Assembly (NCBI RefSeq): GCF_016862935.1
Contig: NZ_BONX01000012.1
Coordinates: 186,001 to 250,000, forward strand
Length of the DNA: 64,000 bases
DNA from: Plantactinospora mayteni
Lineage (GTDB): Bacteria; Actinomycetota; Actinomycetes; Mycobacteriales; Micromonosporaceae
Direction: 5' to 3'
Part shown: positions 40,344 through 50,520 of the stretch, piece after piece
Layout of the letters: each line of letters begins with the position of its first letter
Numbering within the stretch: the stretch's first letter is position 1
Notes under the pieces: model-generated
What the model saw: only the letters and a program-made list of their open reading frames with translations
Databases searched by the model: none
What the model was told of the DNA's origin: nothing
Position numbers and translations under genes: made by a program

Positions 40344-40809
40344 CCCGCCCGACCCCGGTGACGCCCCGACCGGGCTGACCCCCGACCAGCCACCCGTCCC
40401 GCCTGGCGGCCTGCACCACGTCGAGATCTGGGTGCCGGACCTCGACCGGGCCACCACAAGCTGGGGCTGGCTGCTCGGCGAGCTGGGCTGGACGCCGTAC
40501 CAGAGTTGGCCGGCCGGACGCTCCTGGCGGCACGGCCCGACCTACCTGGTGCTGGAGGAGTCCCCCGCGCTGTCGTCCCGGCGGCACGACCGGCTCGCGC
40601 CGGGCCTCAACCACCTGGCCTTGCACGCCGGCCCGCCCGCCGCCGTGGACCGGCTGGTCGCGCAGGCTCCCGGGTACGGCTGGTCGCTGCTCTTCGCCGA
40701 CCGCCACCCGTACGCCGGCGGGCCGGAGAACTACGCCGGCTACCTGACCGACGAGTCCGGTTTCGAGGTGGAACTCTGTGCCTCGTCAGTCCCCGTCCCC
40801 GGCGGCTGA
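40330..40809 (+). CDS. VOC (glyoxalase/bleomycin-resistance) family protein
   Basis: 159 aa. After a Pro-rich N-terminal segment of about 25 residues, LHHVEIWVPDLDRATTSWGWLLGEL and GLNHLALHAGPPAAVDRL show the paired beta-alpha-beta-beta-beta modules of VOC proteins, ending YLTDESGFEVELCA with a metal-ligand-like Glu. Such proteins bind metal and act as isomerases, dioxygenases or antibiotic-sequestering proteins; the role here is unknown. GTG at 40330 overlaps the adenosyltransferase gene end, so the two are probably co-transcribed. Its last 24 bp overlap the convergent small membrane protein gene. Confidence 0.8.
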   Translation: MASADPPDPGDAPTGLTPDQPPVPPGGLHHVEIWVPDLDRATTSWGWLLGELGWTPYQSWPAGRSWRHGPTYLVLEESPALSSRRHDRLAPGLNHLALHAGPPAAVDRLVAQAPGYGWSLLFADRHPYAGGPENYAGYLTDESGFEVELCASSVPVPGG

Positions 40810-41166
40810 CCGGCCCGGGGCGTCCCGGCCCGCCGGTGCACGCCGCCGACCCACCGGACCGGCCGGCCGGGGCGGCTGCCGCAGCGGGGAGAAGCGGGCC
40901 GACCGGAGCCGCCGGTGCAGGGCCGACACCCTCGGCCGGGGCTCCGGCGCGTCCCGTCGGAGGTCGGGACCACCCCGGCTCGCCCGATCCGGGCCGGTCG
41001 GCGGGGCGCTCCCGGCGTACCCGGACGGGCTGGACCGGAGTCGGCGGTGCAGCCAGCGCCCGGCCAGCACCCCCAGCTCGGCGGCGAGCAGTGCCCCGGC
41101 GGCCAGGTAAAACCAGCCCGGCGGCAGGCCGGTGAGCCGGTCGACGAGTCCGAAGCTGGGATCCAC
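40786..41166 (-). CDS. Small hypothetical protein with one membrane helix
   Basis: 126 aa. One hydrophobic helix near residues 17-38 (GWFYLAAGALLAAELGVLAG), then RWLHRRLRSS and a long Arg/Pro/Ala-rich tail with no recognised domain. Start is GTG at 41166 with CACGGT 6 bp upstream, matching the leaderless arrangement of many genes here, which is the main support that it is real. Low-complexity tail means the 3' half could be non-coding. It overlaps the convergent VOC gene by 24 bp. Confidence 0.45.
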   Translation of the reverse strand: MDPSFGLVDRLTGLPPGWFYLAAGALLAAELGVLAGRWLHRRLRSSPSGYAGSAPPTGPDRASRGGPDLRRDAPEPRPRVSALHRRLRSARFSPLRQPPRPAGPVGRRRAPAGRDAPGRSAAGDGD

Positions 41167-41172
41167 CCCTAC

Positions 41173-41178
41173 ACCGTG
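41173..41178 (-). promoter_or_regulatory. Candidate -10 box, leaderless small membrane protein gene
   Basis: CACGGT, 6 bp before the GTG at 41166. Confidence 0.35.
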
Positions 41179-41259
41179 CCCGTCGTACCCGCCGGTCGGC
41201 GTCGTGCCGCGGGCCGCACCGGCTCCGCCGACTGGCCGGTGCGCGGCGGCCGTCCCCTA

Positions 41260-41422
41260 GGGGCTGCCTCGTGGATCTCGGTGGAGCGAGGCGGAGTCCA
41301 GGCGGTGATCCGGCAAGGCGGAGGTTCGCCCGGATACCGGTGTTGTATGCGGACGAACCTCCAACGCCGCCGGGCGCCGTCTGGGCCCGCCGCAGCCCGC
41401 CAGAGATCCGCGAGACAGCCCC
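41260..41422. repeat. 163-bp imperfect palindrome, MITE-like
   Basis: The arms pair symmetrically around 41341 without a gap: 18 of the outer 20 bases and 16 of 18 bases near the centre (GGAGGTTCG with CGAACCTCC) match, about 64% overall. Ends are GGGGCTG(C/T)CTCG. The left end overlaps CCCCTAGGGG (41254-41263). It lies downstream of the response regulator gene and could fold as a long hairpin. Confidence 0.85.
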
Positions 41423-41443
41423 TCGGGACACACCCCGGCGGGA

Positions 41444-42205
41444 TCACCGGGACGCCGGCGGGAGGGCGCCCGGAGTGTTCTCGTCGCGGATGCCGCCGTC
41501 CCGGCCCGGTCCGTCCAGGCCGATCGGCCGGAACTCGTCGTCGACCAGGCCGAGCCGGTGCGCCACCACCGCGGCCTGGACCCGGTTGCGCAGCCCGAGC
41601 TTCTCCATCGCCGCCGAGACGTGCGTCTTGACGGTGGTGACGCCGAGGTGCATCCGGGAGGCGATCTCGGCGTTGGAGAGCCCGGCGCCGACCAGGGCCA
41701 GCACCTCCCGCTCCCGGCCGCTGAGCAGCCGCCGCCCCGACGGCCGTACGCTGTCCGAGTCGCGTTCGGCGTCCTCGGTGTGCGCCTGCAACGCCCGGTG
41801 CACGATCCGGGCCAGTACGGCCGGCGCGAGCAGCGGCTCACCCCGGGCGGCCCGGCCGACCGCGTCCACCAGGTCCTCCGGGGCGCCGTCCTTGACCAGG
41901 TAACCGATCGCCCCGGCGCCGAGCGCCCCGTAGATGTTGGCGTCGTCGGCGAAGGTGGTCAGCACCAGTACCCGGGTCGCCGGATGCTGGTCGAGGATCC
42001 GGCGGGTGGCCTCGATGCCGTCCATCCGGGGCATCCGCAGATCCATCAGCACCACGTCCGGGCGGAGCCGCTCGGCCAGCCGGACCGCCTCCCGCCCGTC
42101 ACCCGCCTCGCCGACGATGTCGAACCCGCCGGCGGTACGGAGCAGCAGGGTCACGCCGGCCCGGACCAGGGCCTGGTCGTCGACGACGAGGACTCGTATC
42201 GTCAC
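41444..42205 (-). CDS. NarL/LuxR-family response regulator
   Basis: 253 aa. Receiver domain (residues about 3-120): VRVLVVDDQALVRAG, LMDLRMPRMDGIEA with the phosphoacceptor Asp, VLVLTTFADD and GYLVKDGAPEDL (conserved Lys). C-terminal LuxR helix-turn-helix (about 165-230): RLLSGREREVLALVGAGLSNAEIASRMHL. A 30-residue tail after the HTH is unusual. Partner of the kinase gene upstream, with a 4-bp overlap. It regulates genes not identifiable here; there is no obvious adjacent transporter target. Confidence 0.93.
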   Translation of the reverse strand: MTIRVLVVDDQALVRAGVTLLLRTAGGFDIVGEAGDGREAVRLAERLRPDVVLMDLRMPRMDGIEATRRILDQHPATRVLVLTTFADDANIYGALGAGAIGYLVKDGAPEDLVDAVGRAARGEPLLAPAVLARIVHRALQAHTEDAERDSDSVRPSGRRLLSGREREVLALVGAGLSNAEIASRMHLGVTTVKTHVSAAMEKLGLRNRVQAAVVAHRLGLVDDEFRPIGLDGPGRDGGIRDENTPGALPPASR

Positions 42206-43434
42206 CGCGTCCGCCCGATCGGCTCCGCGTCGACCGCCCGGGTCGCCGTCTTGGCGGAGATCGCCGCCGTCTTCTCCCGGATCGGCAGGTACGCGGCGAG
42301 CCGCCAGCCACCACTGCCGGTGGGGCCGGCGAGCAGCGTGCCGCCGAGCAGCCGGACCCGTTCCCGCATCCCGGCCAGCCCGTGCCCGGAGGGGGGCAGC
42401 AGCGAGGGCCGGGGCTGCTCCGGGCCGGTGTCCAGCACCTCGACCAGCAGGCCGGTACCGTCCGGCCGGATGTCCACCGAGGCGGTGGCGCCCGGCCCGG
42501 CGTGCTTGAGCGTGTTGGTCAGCCCCTCCTGCACCACCCGGGCGGCGGTGGTACGCACCACCAGCGGAGCCTCCCCGACGTCACCGGCCAGGTTCATCCG
42601 GACCGCCACCCCGGCCGCCCGGACCCGCTGCTCCGCGTCCATGATCAACTGCTCGGGCTCGATCGGCGGCCCGCCCGCCACGATCGCGTCCGGGTCACGC
42701 AGCACCTCCAGCAGCGCCCGCAACTCGTCGAGCACCTGGCCGGCGGTGACCCGCAACTCCCCCAGCGCCTGCACGGCGTCATCCACCCGACCGGTACGCC
42801 GGGCCGCGTACTGCGCCGCACCGGCCTGCAACGCGATCGCTCCCACGTGGTGCGCGACGATGTCGTGCAGGTCCCGGGCGATGGCCGCCCGCTCGGCCAG
42901 CCGCGCCGCCCGGGTCTGCACCTCCTGCTGCGCCTCGACCTCCCGGGCACGCTCCTCGGCCGACTGGGCCACCCGGCGTACTCGGCCCAGGTAGCGGGCC
43001 AGGGCGACCGGGGCGACGGAGATCCCGAAGAAGCCGGCGAGCTGGATGAACCCCTGCTGCCCGGGAAGCAGCCCCGGGCTGTCGGGGCCGATCAGGTAGA
43101 CCAGCGACGCCGCGTACGACAGCCCCAGCGCCACGGCGGTGCCCGGCCAGTTCGCGCTGTACGCGATGATCCCCAGCGCGGTCAGGGCGGCGAACTGGGC
43201 GACGTCGCTGCTCAGCGGGGTGGTCCAGTTGGCGATGCTGAGCAGCAGGCACTCGGCCAGCAGTACCGGCCAGGGCCACCGACGGGCCGCCACCAGGATC
43301 AGCCCGGCGGCCACCGTCACCAGCAGGGGCAGCGGCTTGCTCTGCACCACCGGCCAGCCCAGTTTGGCCAGCCCGAAGGCGCCCCCGACCAGGCCCATCA
43401 GCACATCAGGCCACCATCTCCGCCGTACCCGCAC
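42202..43434 (-). CDS. Sensor histidine kinase (HisKA_3, NarL-partner type)
   Basis: 410 aa. Four to five membrane helices at the N-terminus (WWPDVLMGLVGGAFGLAKLG, PLLVTVAAGLILVA, PVLLAECLLLSIA and others) with very short loops, so it senses within or near the membrane. A coiled linker (AQSAEERAREVEAQQEVQT) leads to the dimerisation domain with AAIARDLHDIVAHHVGAIAL (phosphoacceptor His) and an ATPase domain with VVQEGLTNTLKHA (N box) and GHGLAGMRERVRLLGG (G box). Partner of the response regulator (4-bp overlap). GTG start with TATCGT 7 bp upstream, leaderless. Confidence 0.92.
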   Translation of the reverse strand: MRVRRRWWPDVLMGLVGGAFGLAKLGWPVVQSKPLPLLVTVAAGLILVAARRWPWPVLLAECLLLSIANWTTPLSSDVAQFAALTALGIIAYSANWPGTAVALGLSYAASLVYLIGPDSPGLLPGQQGFIQLAGFFGISVAPVALARYLGRVRRVAQSAEERAREVEAQQEVQTRAARLAERAAIARDLHDIVAHHVGAIALQAGAAQYAARRTGRVDDAVQALGELRVTAGQVLDELRALLEVLRDPDAIVAGGPPIEPEQLIMDAEQRVRAAGVAVRMNLAGDVGEAPLVVRTTAARVVQEGLTNTLKHAGPGATASVDIRPDGTGLLVEVLDTGPEQPRPSLLPPSGHGLAGMRERVRLLGGTLLAGPTGSGGWRLAAYLPIREKTAAISAKTATRAVDAEPIGRTR

Positions 43435-43441
43435 GTCGGCA

Positions 43442-43447
43442 ACGATA
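43442..43447 (-). promoter_or_regulatory. Candidate -10 box, leaderless two-component operon
   Basis: TATCGT, 7 bp before the GTG at 43434. Confidence 0.55.
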
Positions 43448-43552
43448 CGGAGCCGGAACTCCGGCTGCGACTCCTGCCAACGGTCACGACGCCTCCTCCG
43501 AGTGGCCGGTACACCGACCGGCCGGACGACATCGGAGATCCGTCAGGTCGCC

Positions 43553-43558
43553 TAGCTT
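43553..43558 (+). promoter_or_regulatory. Candidate -10 box, leaderless methyltransferase gene
   Basis: TAGCTT, 6 bp before the GTG at 43565. Confidence 0.5.
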
Positions 43559-43564
43559 CGGTCC

Positions 43565-44254
43565 GTGCCCACAGAGATGATCTCGTTTCTGGCCCAGTTG
43601 GCCCGCGACCCCCGGGCGGTCGGCGCCATCGCACCCAGCGGAACGCCGCTCGCCGAGCGGATCACCGCGACGATCCCCCGGACCGGGCAGCCGCTGGTGG
43701 TCGAACTCGGCCCGGGCACCGGGGCGTTCACCCGGGTGATCCAGCGCCGGCTGGCCGGTCAGGGCCGACACCTCGCGGTGGAGATCAACCCGACCTTCGC
43801 GGACCGGCTGGCCCGGGAGCATCCGGCGGTCGACGTACTCCAGGCCGACGCCGGAGCGCTGGCCGGGCTGCTCTCCGAGCGGGACCTGCCACCGGCCGAG
43901 GTGATCGTCAGCGGCCTGCCCTGGGCCGTCTTCAGCGCGCAGCGGCAGCGGGAGATCCTCACCGCCGTCGTCGCGGCGCTCGCCGACCACGGGGTCTTCA
44001 CCACCTTCGCCTACCAACACGCCCGCTGGTCGCCACCGGCCCGCCGGCTGCACCGGAACCTCCGGGAGCTGTTCGAGGAGGTCGTCGTCGGCGGGACGGT
44101 CTGGGCCAACCTGCCGCCGGCGGTGGTCTACCACTGCCGGCGACCGATCCGGCAACCGGCCGTGGAGGAGCGCGGCGGACCCGGCCGGCACCCCGGGCCG
44201 GCCCGTCCCGGAAACCGCTCCGCCTCGCGCGGCCCGGAGTCGAACCGCCCCTGA
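43565..44254 (+). CDS. PmtA/KsgA-like SAM-dependent methyltransferase
   Basis: 229 aa. Begins EMISFLAQLARDPRAVGAIAPSG, the phrase typical of phospholipid N-methyltransferases and related enzymes, with motif I VVELGPGTGAFT, VEINPTF (motif II), LQADAG and VIVSGLPWAVF (motif IV). It resembles PmtA-type phosphatidylethanolamine methyltransferases and rRNA adenine methyltransferases; the former is more likely from the N-terminus. A 40-residue Pro/Arg-rich tail is not part of the family. Leaderless GTG start (TAGCTT 6 bp upstream), divergent from the two-component operon. Confidence 0.78.
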   Translation: MPTEMISFLAQLARDPRAVGAIAPSGTPLAERITATIPRTGQPLVVELGPGTGAFTRVIQRRLAGQGRHLAVEINPTFADRLAREHPAVDVLQADAGALAGLLSERDLPPAEVIVSGLPWAVFSAQRQREILTAVVAALADHGVFTTFAYQHARWSPPARRLHRNLRELFEEVVVGGTVWANLPPAVVYHCRRPIRQPAVEERGGPGRHPGPARPGNRSASRGPESNRP

Positions 44255-44372
44255 TCCGGCCGCCCCGCGCCGGCCGCAGCACGTCGACGCGCCCGGTCGC
44301 GGATCCTCGACGAGGTCGGGCGCCCGGGTCACGCTGTCCCATGGCGAGATCGGGCCGATCGCGAGGTCGGGC

Positions 44373-44813
44373 TCAGTCGTGTAGGACCAAATGAGAAACC
44401 GCCCCCGGAGGGGCGGACTCAAGCCAGGAGAGGAAACCGGTGACCGTGGACTTCGCCATCGCGATCTCCACGGGTGCCTGGTGACTGACACATCGCAGGA
44501 TCACCCAGTCGGCGGGCATGATGAGCCGCTCCTGACCCTCGGGCAGCCGCCGACGCTCCACGGCGAGGCCACGCCGGGAGAGCACCCGCTTCGGCCGTAG
44601 CGCGAAGCTGAACATCCGGTACCAGCGGAGTTCGGTCTCGGCGAACCGCGCGAAGCCCGGCGACCAGCCGCGGCCGTCGAGGATCGTGGAGACCCGCACG
44701 CTGAGCCGGATTATCCCGCCGGAGCGGGTCACCAGGGCTCGCCGGACGAAGAGCGCCGCAACCGCGAGGAGCAGCACCAGTACGCCGATTCCGATCCAAC
44801 GCAAGACCAGCAT
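44373..44813 (-). CDS. DUF2550 membrane-anchored protein
   Basis: 146 aa. N-terminal membrane helix (RWIGIGVLVLLLAVAALFVR), then a conserved soluble domain with GRGWSPGFARFAETELRWYRMF, SRRGLAVERRRLPEGQE and ADWVILRC, the DUF2550 pattern found next to atpC in actinobacteria. Function unknown. It follows atpC by 12 bp and is the last gene of the minus-strand series. Downstream, a short GC-rich hairpin (CGATCGGCCCGATC) could end transcription. Confidence 0.88.
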   Translation of the reverse strand: MLVLRWIGIGVLVLLLAVAALFVRRALVTRSGGIIRLSVRVSTILDGRGWSPGFARFAETELRWYRMFSFALRPKRVLSRRGLAVERRRLPEGQERLIMPADWVILRCVSHQAPVEIAMAKSTVTGFLSWLESAPPGAVSHLVLHD

Positions 44814-44825
44814 CGACGTGTCGGA

Positions 44826-45107
44826 TCAGTGGCTCGCGGACTCGGTCACCGGGCTGGCGGTCTCGGCCAGCACCGTGACGCCGGAGCTGGTCACCGAGAG
44901 GAAGCCGCCGTTCACCTCGTAGGTCAACTGTTCGCCGTCGGCCAACTTGATGCGTACCTGACCCGGCTCGGCGAGCTGGCCCAGCAGCGGCGCGTGTCCG
45001 GGCAGCACTCCGAGCTCGCCCTCGGTCGTCCGTGCGACGACCATCTCGGCCTCGCCCGTCCAGATCTTTTCCTCGACGGCGACGAGTTCGACCTGAAGCT
45101 GTGCCAC
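44826..45107 (-). CDS. atpC: ATP synthase epsilon subunit
   Basis: 93 aa, short form typical of actinobacteria. Beta-sandwich sequence: LQVELVAVEEKIWTGEAEMV, RTTEGELGVLPGHAPLLGQL, VRIKLADGEQLTYEVNGGFLSV. The helical C-terminal hairpin of longer epsilon subunits is largely missing. Epsilon couples the rotor to the F1 head and inhibits hydrolysis. AAGGAG lies before the GTG. Unusually, the gene is separated from atpD by two LCP genes and a terminator. A 12-bp stem with a 21-nt loop lies 15-59 bp upstream and holds TAGACT and CATAAT boxes. Confidence 0.93.
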   Translation of the reverse strand: MAQLQVELVAVEEKIWTGEAEMVVARTTEGELGVLPGHAPLLGQLAEPGQVRIKLADGEQLTYEVNGGFLSVTSSGVTVLAETASPVTESASH

Positions 45108-45121
45108 GCTGTCTCCTTGCT

Positions 45122-45166
45122 GCGGCGGCGGGATTATGGGAAGTCTAGTCCGGCTCCCGCCGCCGC
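45122..45166 (-). promoter_or_regulatory. 12-bp perfect inverted repeat with -10-like loop upstream of atpC
   Basis: GCGGCGGCGGGA (45122-45133) pairs with TCCCGCCGCCGC (45155-45166). The 21-nt loop holds TAGACT and CATAAT on the minus strand. It could end LCP transcription, hide the atpC start region, or carry an atpC promoter in the loop. Confidence 0.6.
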
Positions 45167-45197
45167 TCCCAGCCGGGTGGCTCCGACCCGGGACCGC

Positions 45198-46460
45198 TCA
45201 CTTGGCCTTGTTCAACAACTCCGGATTGTTGATCACGAAGCTGTCGACGGTGCCGGCCTTGATCGCATCGAAGAACTCGTCCGCGATCGGCTGGAACTTC
45301 TCGCCCTGGTAGTTGCTGCCGGTGCCGACACCACCGCCGGGCAGCTTGATCATCTGGATCGAGTCCGATCTCAGGTTGCGCAGTGCGAAGCCGAAGTCGA
45401 TCAGCTTGTTGCCGCGACCACTGAAGATCAGCGACTTACCGGCCGCCCGGATCACCTTGTCCAGCTTGATCGGGTTGGTCACCACGTCCTTGCTCAGCGC
45501 CTGGTCGGCCATGGCCCGGACGAACTGCTGCTGGTGCCGCTGCCGCCCGTAGTCGCCGTCGGTCACCCCGTTCTTCGGGTACCGCTGCCGGACGTAGTCC
45601 AGCGCCTGCCAGCCCTCCAGGTGCCGGGTGCCCTTCTTGTACTGCGCCTGCGGGCCGACGTAGCCTTCACCCTGGCCGGGGGCCTTGTGCGTCCGGTGCG
45701 TACCGTCCGGGCGGCGGTGCTCCGACTTGACGTTCTGGTCGATGTACATCGTGACGCCACCCATCGCGTCGACGATCTTCAGGAACCCGCCGAAGTTGAT
45801 GATCGCGCCCGCGTCGAACCGCTTGATCCCGGTCACCTTGGAGACCGTCAGGGAGAGCAGTTCGAAGCCCTGGGCCGCGCTCGGCAGCTTCTCGCCGGGC
45901 ACCTTGCTGCCGTACGACATCGCGGCGTTCAGCTTCGTCCGGTCGCCCGAGAAGTCGGCCTTCTCGAACCGGGGGATGTCGACCAGCAGGTCCCGGGGCA
46001 GCGAGAAGAGGTACGCCGAGTCCAGCGTCTCGTTCACGTGCAGCACCATGATCGAGTCGGCCAGCGGCGGGGTCTCCGGCTGCCGCGGGTCGATGCCGAC
46101 CAGCAGCAGGTTCAACGGGCCCTTGATGTCCGACTTCTTCTCCGCCGCCGGGGCCCCGGCCGCCTGGTCGCCGAAGAGGTCCTCCTCGGCCACCGCGCCC
46201 TCGAACCGGGCCAGCACCGCCTCCAGGCCGACCAGCACGCCACCGCTGAGTACCACCAGCACGGCACCGAAGATCGTACAGAGCCGGGCCCAGGTCGGCA
46301 CGGTGGACTTCTTGCGCCGCCCCTCCCGGATCGGCCGTCCGCCGCTCGACAGATTGCCTACCGAGTCGTCGTCGGCCAGCCCGACGCCGCCGTCCCGACC
46401 ACGTGCCGGCCGCCCCGTCCGTCTGGTGGACCGGCCAGCGCCCTTGCCGCCCTCGCTCAC
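45198..46460 (-). CDS. LCP (LytR-CpsA-Psr) family ligase, copy 1
   Basis: 420 aa. Basic cytoplasmic N-terminus, one membrane helix near residues 55-80 (LCTIFGAVLVVLSGGVLVGL), then the LCP domain: LLVGIDPRQ, DSIMVLHVNE, YLFSLPRDLLVDIPRF (Arg/Asp phosphate-binding), KLNAAM and GGVTMYIDQNVK, and DGDYGRQRHQQQFVRAMA. LCP proteins attach lipid-linked glycans to peptidoglycan, fitting the glycan locus at 1-18682. GTG with GGAG upstream. Nearly identical stretches are shared with the next LCP gene. It sits between atpD and atpC. Confidence 0.9.
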   Translation of the reverse strand: MSEGGKGAGRSTRRTGRPARGRDGGVGLADDDSVGNLSSGGRPIREGRRKKSTVPTWARLCTIFGAVLVVLSGGVLVGLEAVLARFEGAVAEEDLFGDQAAGAPAAEKKSDIKGPLNLLLVGIDPRQPETPPLADSIMVLHVNETLDSAYLFSLPRDLLVDIPRFEKADFSGDRTKLNAAMSYGSKVPGEKLPSAAQGFELLSLTVSKVTGIKRFDAGAIINFGGFLKIVDAMGGVTMYIDQNVKSEHRRPDGTHRTHKAPGQGEGYVGPQAQYKKGTRHLEGWQALDYVRQRYPKNGVTDGDYGRQRHQQQFVRAMADQALSKDVVTNPIKLDKVIRAAGKSLIFSGRGNKLIDFGFALRNLRSDSIQMIKLPGGGVGTGSNYQGEKFQPIADEFFDAIKAGTVDSFVINNPELLNKAK

Positions 46461-46624
46461 TGCATCTCCATCCGTCGCGCCCCGGCAAATCTCGCGCCCG
46501 TCAATCTAAGGACGGGCGGACATGGCGGAAATGTTGCAGAGACTAGCCATGGATCTCGGTGCCTGTTCCACCGGTACCCGAGCCACCCGGCCGGACCGGC
46601 GCGGACGGCTCCGGTGCCAGCCGG

Positions 46625-47893
46625 TTACCTGGCCTTGTTCAGCAGTTCGGGGTTGTTGATGACGAAGCTGTCCAGGGTGCCGGCCTTGAGCGCGGCGAAG
46701 AACTCCTCGGCGATCGGCTGGAACTTCTCGCCCTTGTAGGAGCCGCCCTGGGTGACCCCACCACCCGGCAACTTGATCATCTGGATCGAGTCCGACCGGA
46801 GCCCGCGCAGCGCGAACGCGAAGTCGACCAGGTCGTGACCGCGACCGTTGAAGATCAGCGACTCGCCGGCCGCCCGGAGCACGGAATCCAGCTTGATCGG
46901 ATTGGTCACCACGTCCTTGCTCAGCGCCTGGTCGGCCATGGCCCGGACGAACTGCTGCTGGTGCCGCTGCCGGTCGTAGTCGCCGTTCGGCAGGCCGTAC
47001 CGCTGCCGGACGTAGTCCAGCGCCTGCCAGCCCTTCAGGTGGGCGTTGCCCTTCTTGTACTCCGCCTGCGGCCCGGTGTAACCGCCGCCACCCGGCTTCA
47101 ACGTACGCGTCTTGCCGTTCGGCTGCCGGTGCTCCGACTTGACGTTCGTGTCGATGTACATGTCGACGCCGCCCATCGCGTCGACGATCTTCTGGAAGCC
47201 GTTGAAGTTGATGATCGCCCCGGCGTCGAACCGCTGGATGCCGGTCACCTGGGTGACGGTCTTGGAGAGCAACTCGAAGCCCTGGGCCGGACTCGGCAGC
47301 TTCGCACCGGGCACCTTGCTGCCGTGCGCCATCGCGGCGTTCAGCTTCTCCGTACCGCCGTTGTAGTCGGCCTTGTCGAACGCCGGGATCCGCACCAGCA
47401 GGTCCCGGGGCAGCGAGAAGAGGTACGCCGAGTCCAGCGTCTCGTTGACGTGCAGCACCATGATCGAGTCGGCCAGCGGGGACCACTCCGGGGTCCGCGG
47501 GTCGATCCCGACCAGCAGGATGTTCAGCGGCCCCTTGATGTCCGACTTCTTCTCCGGCACCGCGCCGGCCGCGTCGTCGCCGAAGAGGTCGGCCTCCTGC
47601 ACCGCCCCCTCGTAGCGGGCGAGTACCGCCTCGAAGCCGACCAGCCCGGCACCGCTGACCAGTACCAGGAGGGCGCCGAGCATGGTGCAGACCCGGGCCC
47701 AGCGCGGCGTCCGGGACCTGTTCCCCCGTCGCCGACCGGAGCCCGCCTGCCCCGGGTCCGCCTGCTCCGGGTCCGCCTGCCCCGGGGCGGGTGCGCCGGT
47801 GGCCGGCTGGCCCGGCGTGCCGCCCTGCCGCTGCCGGGCCAGCCAGCGGGATCTGCCGCCCGATCGACCAGCGCTCCTGCCGCCTTCACCCAC
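46625..47893 (-). CDS. LCP (LytR-CpsA-Psr) family ligase, copy 2
   Basis: 422 aa. Same layout as its neighbour: Gly/Arg/Pro-rich N-terminus, a single helix (VCTMLGALLVLVSGAGLVGF), then LCP domain with LLVGIDPRT, YLFSLPRDLLVRIPAF, GGVDMYIDTNVK and DYDRQRHQQQFVRAMADQAL. It differs from copy 1 mainly in the N-terminus and in the central loop (PNGKTRTLKPGGGG). Likely transfers a cell-wall glycopolymer. GTG start with GGAG 7-8 bp upstream. A candidate promoter (TTGGTA, 16 bp, TACCGT) lies between it and the atpD terminator. Confidence 0.9.
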   Translation of the reverse strand: MGEGGRSAGRSGGRSRWLARQRQGGTPGQPATGAPAPGQADPEQADPGQAGSGRRRGNRSRTPRWARVCTMLGALLVLVSGAGLVGFEAVLARYEGAVQEADLFGDDAAGAVPEKKSDIKGPLNILLVGIDPRTPEWSPLADSIMVLHVNETLDSAYLFSLPRDLLVRIPAFDKADYNGGTEKLNAAMAHGSKVPGAKLPSPAQGFELLSKTVTQVTGIQRFDAGAIINFNGFQKIVDAMGGVDMYIDTNVKSEHRQPNGKTRTLKPGGGGYTGPQAEYKKGNAHLKGWQALDYVRQRYGLPNGDYDRQRHQQQFVRAMADQALSKDVVTNPIKLDSVLRAAGESLIFNGRGHDLVDFAFALRGLRSDSIQMIKLPGGGVTQGGSYKGEKFQPIAEEFFAALKAGTLDSFVINNPELLNKAR

Positions 47894-47984
47894 CAGACAT
47901 CTCCGTTCGTCGCGCGCCGTTGCCGGGGCGGGCCCACTGGACAGAGACGTTGCCGGTCAACTGGGGGGTTGCGGGCCGCCCACG

Positions 47985-48012
47985 ACGGTACCCGGCAAAG
48001 TCGGGTTACCAA
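47985..48012 (-). promoter_or_regulatory. Candidate promoter of the LCP genes
   Basis: TTGGTA, 16-bp spacer, TACCGT on the minus strand, between the atpD terminator and the first LCP start. Confidence 0.4.
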
Positions 48013-48083
48013 AGCACCGGAACCAGATGAAGAACGCCCAAATCGACCAGAACGTGTCGGTGAACAGCAGGTAAAAGACGACG

Positions 48084-48114
48084 GAGCCGCACCGGCAGGT
48101 TGCCGGTGCGGCTC
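48084..48114 (-). terminator. Strong intrinsic terminator after atpD
   Basis: GAGCCGCACCGGCA pairs perfectly (14 bp) with TGCCGGTGCGGCTC around a 3-nt loop. Reading on the minus strand it is followed by CGTCGTCTTTTACC, a T-run. It lies 22 bp past the atpD stop and is the best intrinsic terminator in the window. Confidence 0.88.
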
Positions 48115-48136
48115 TCGTACGCGTGCTCGCCGGGAA

Positions 48137-50511
<2,375 letters not shown>

Positions 50512-50520
50512 CGGTCAGCC

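Noticed and set aside
44236-44250. A tRNA-like T-loop sequence (GGTTCGACTCC on the minus strand).
   Set aside because: Only three of five T-stem pairs form, and no acceptor stem, anticodon arm or D-arm fits around it. It lies in the tail of a methyltransferase gene.
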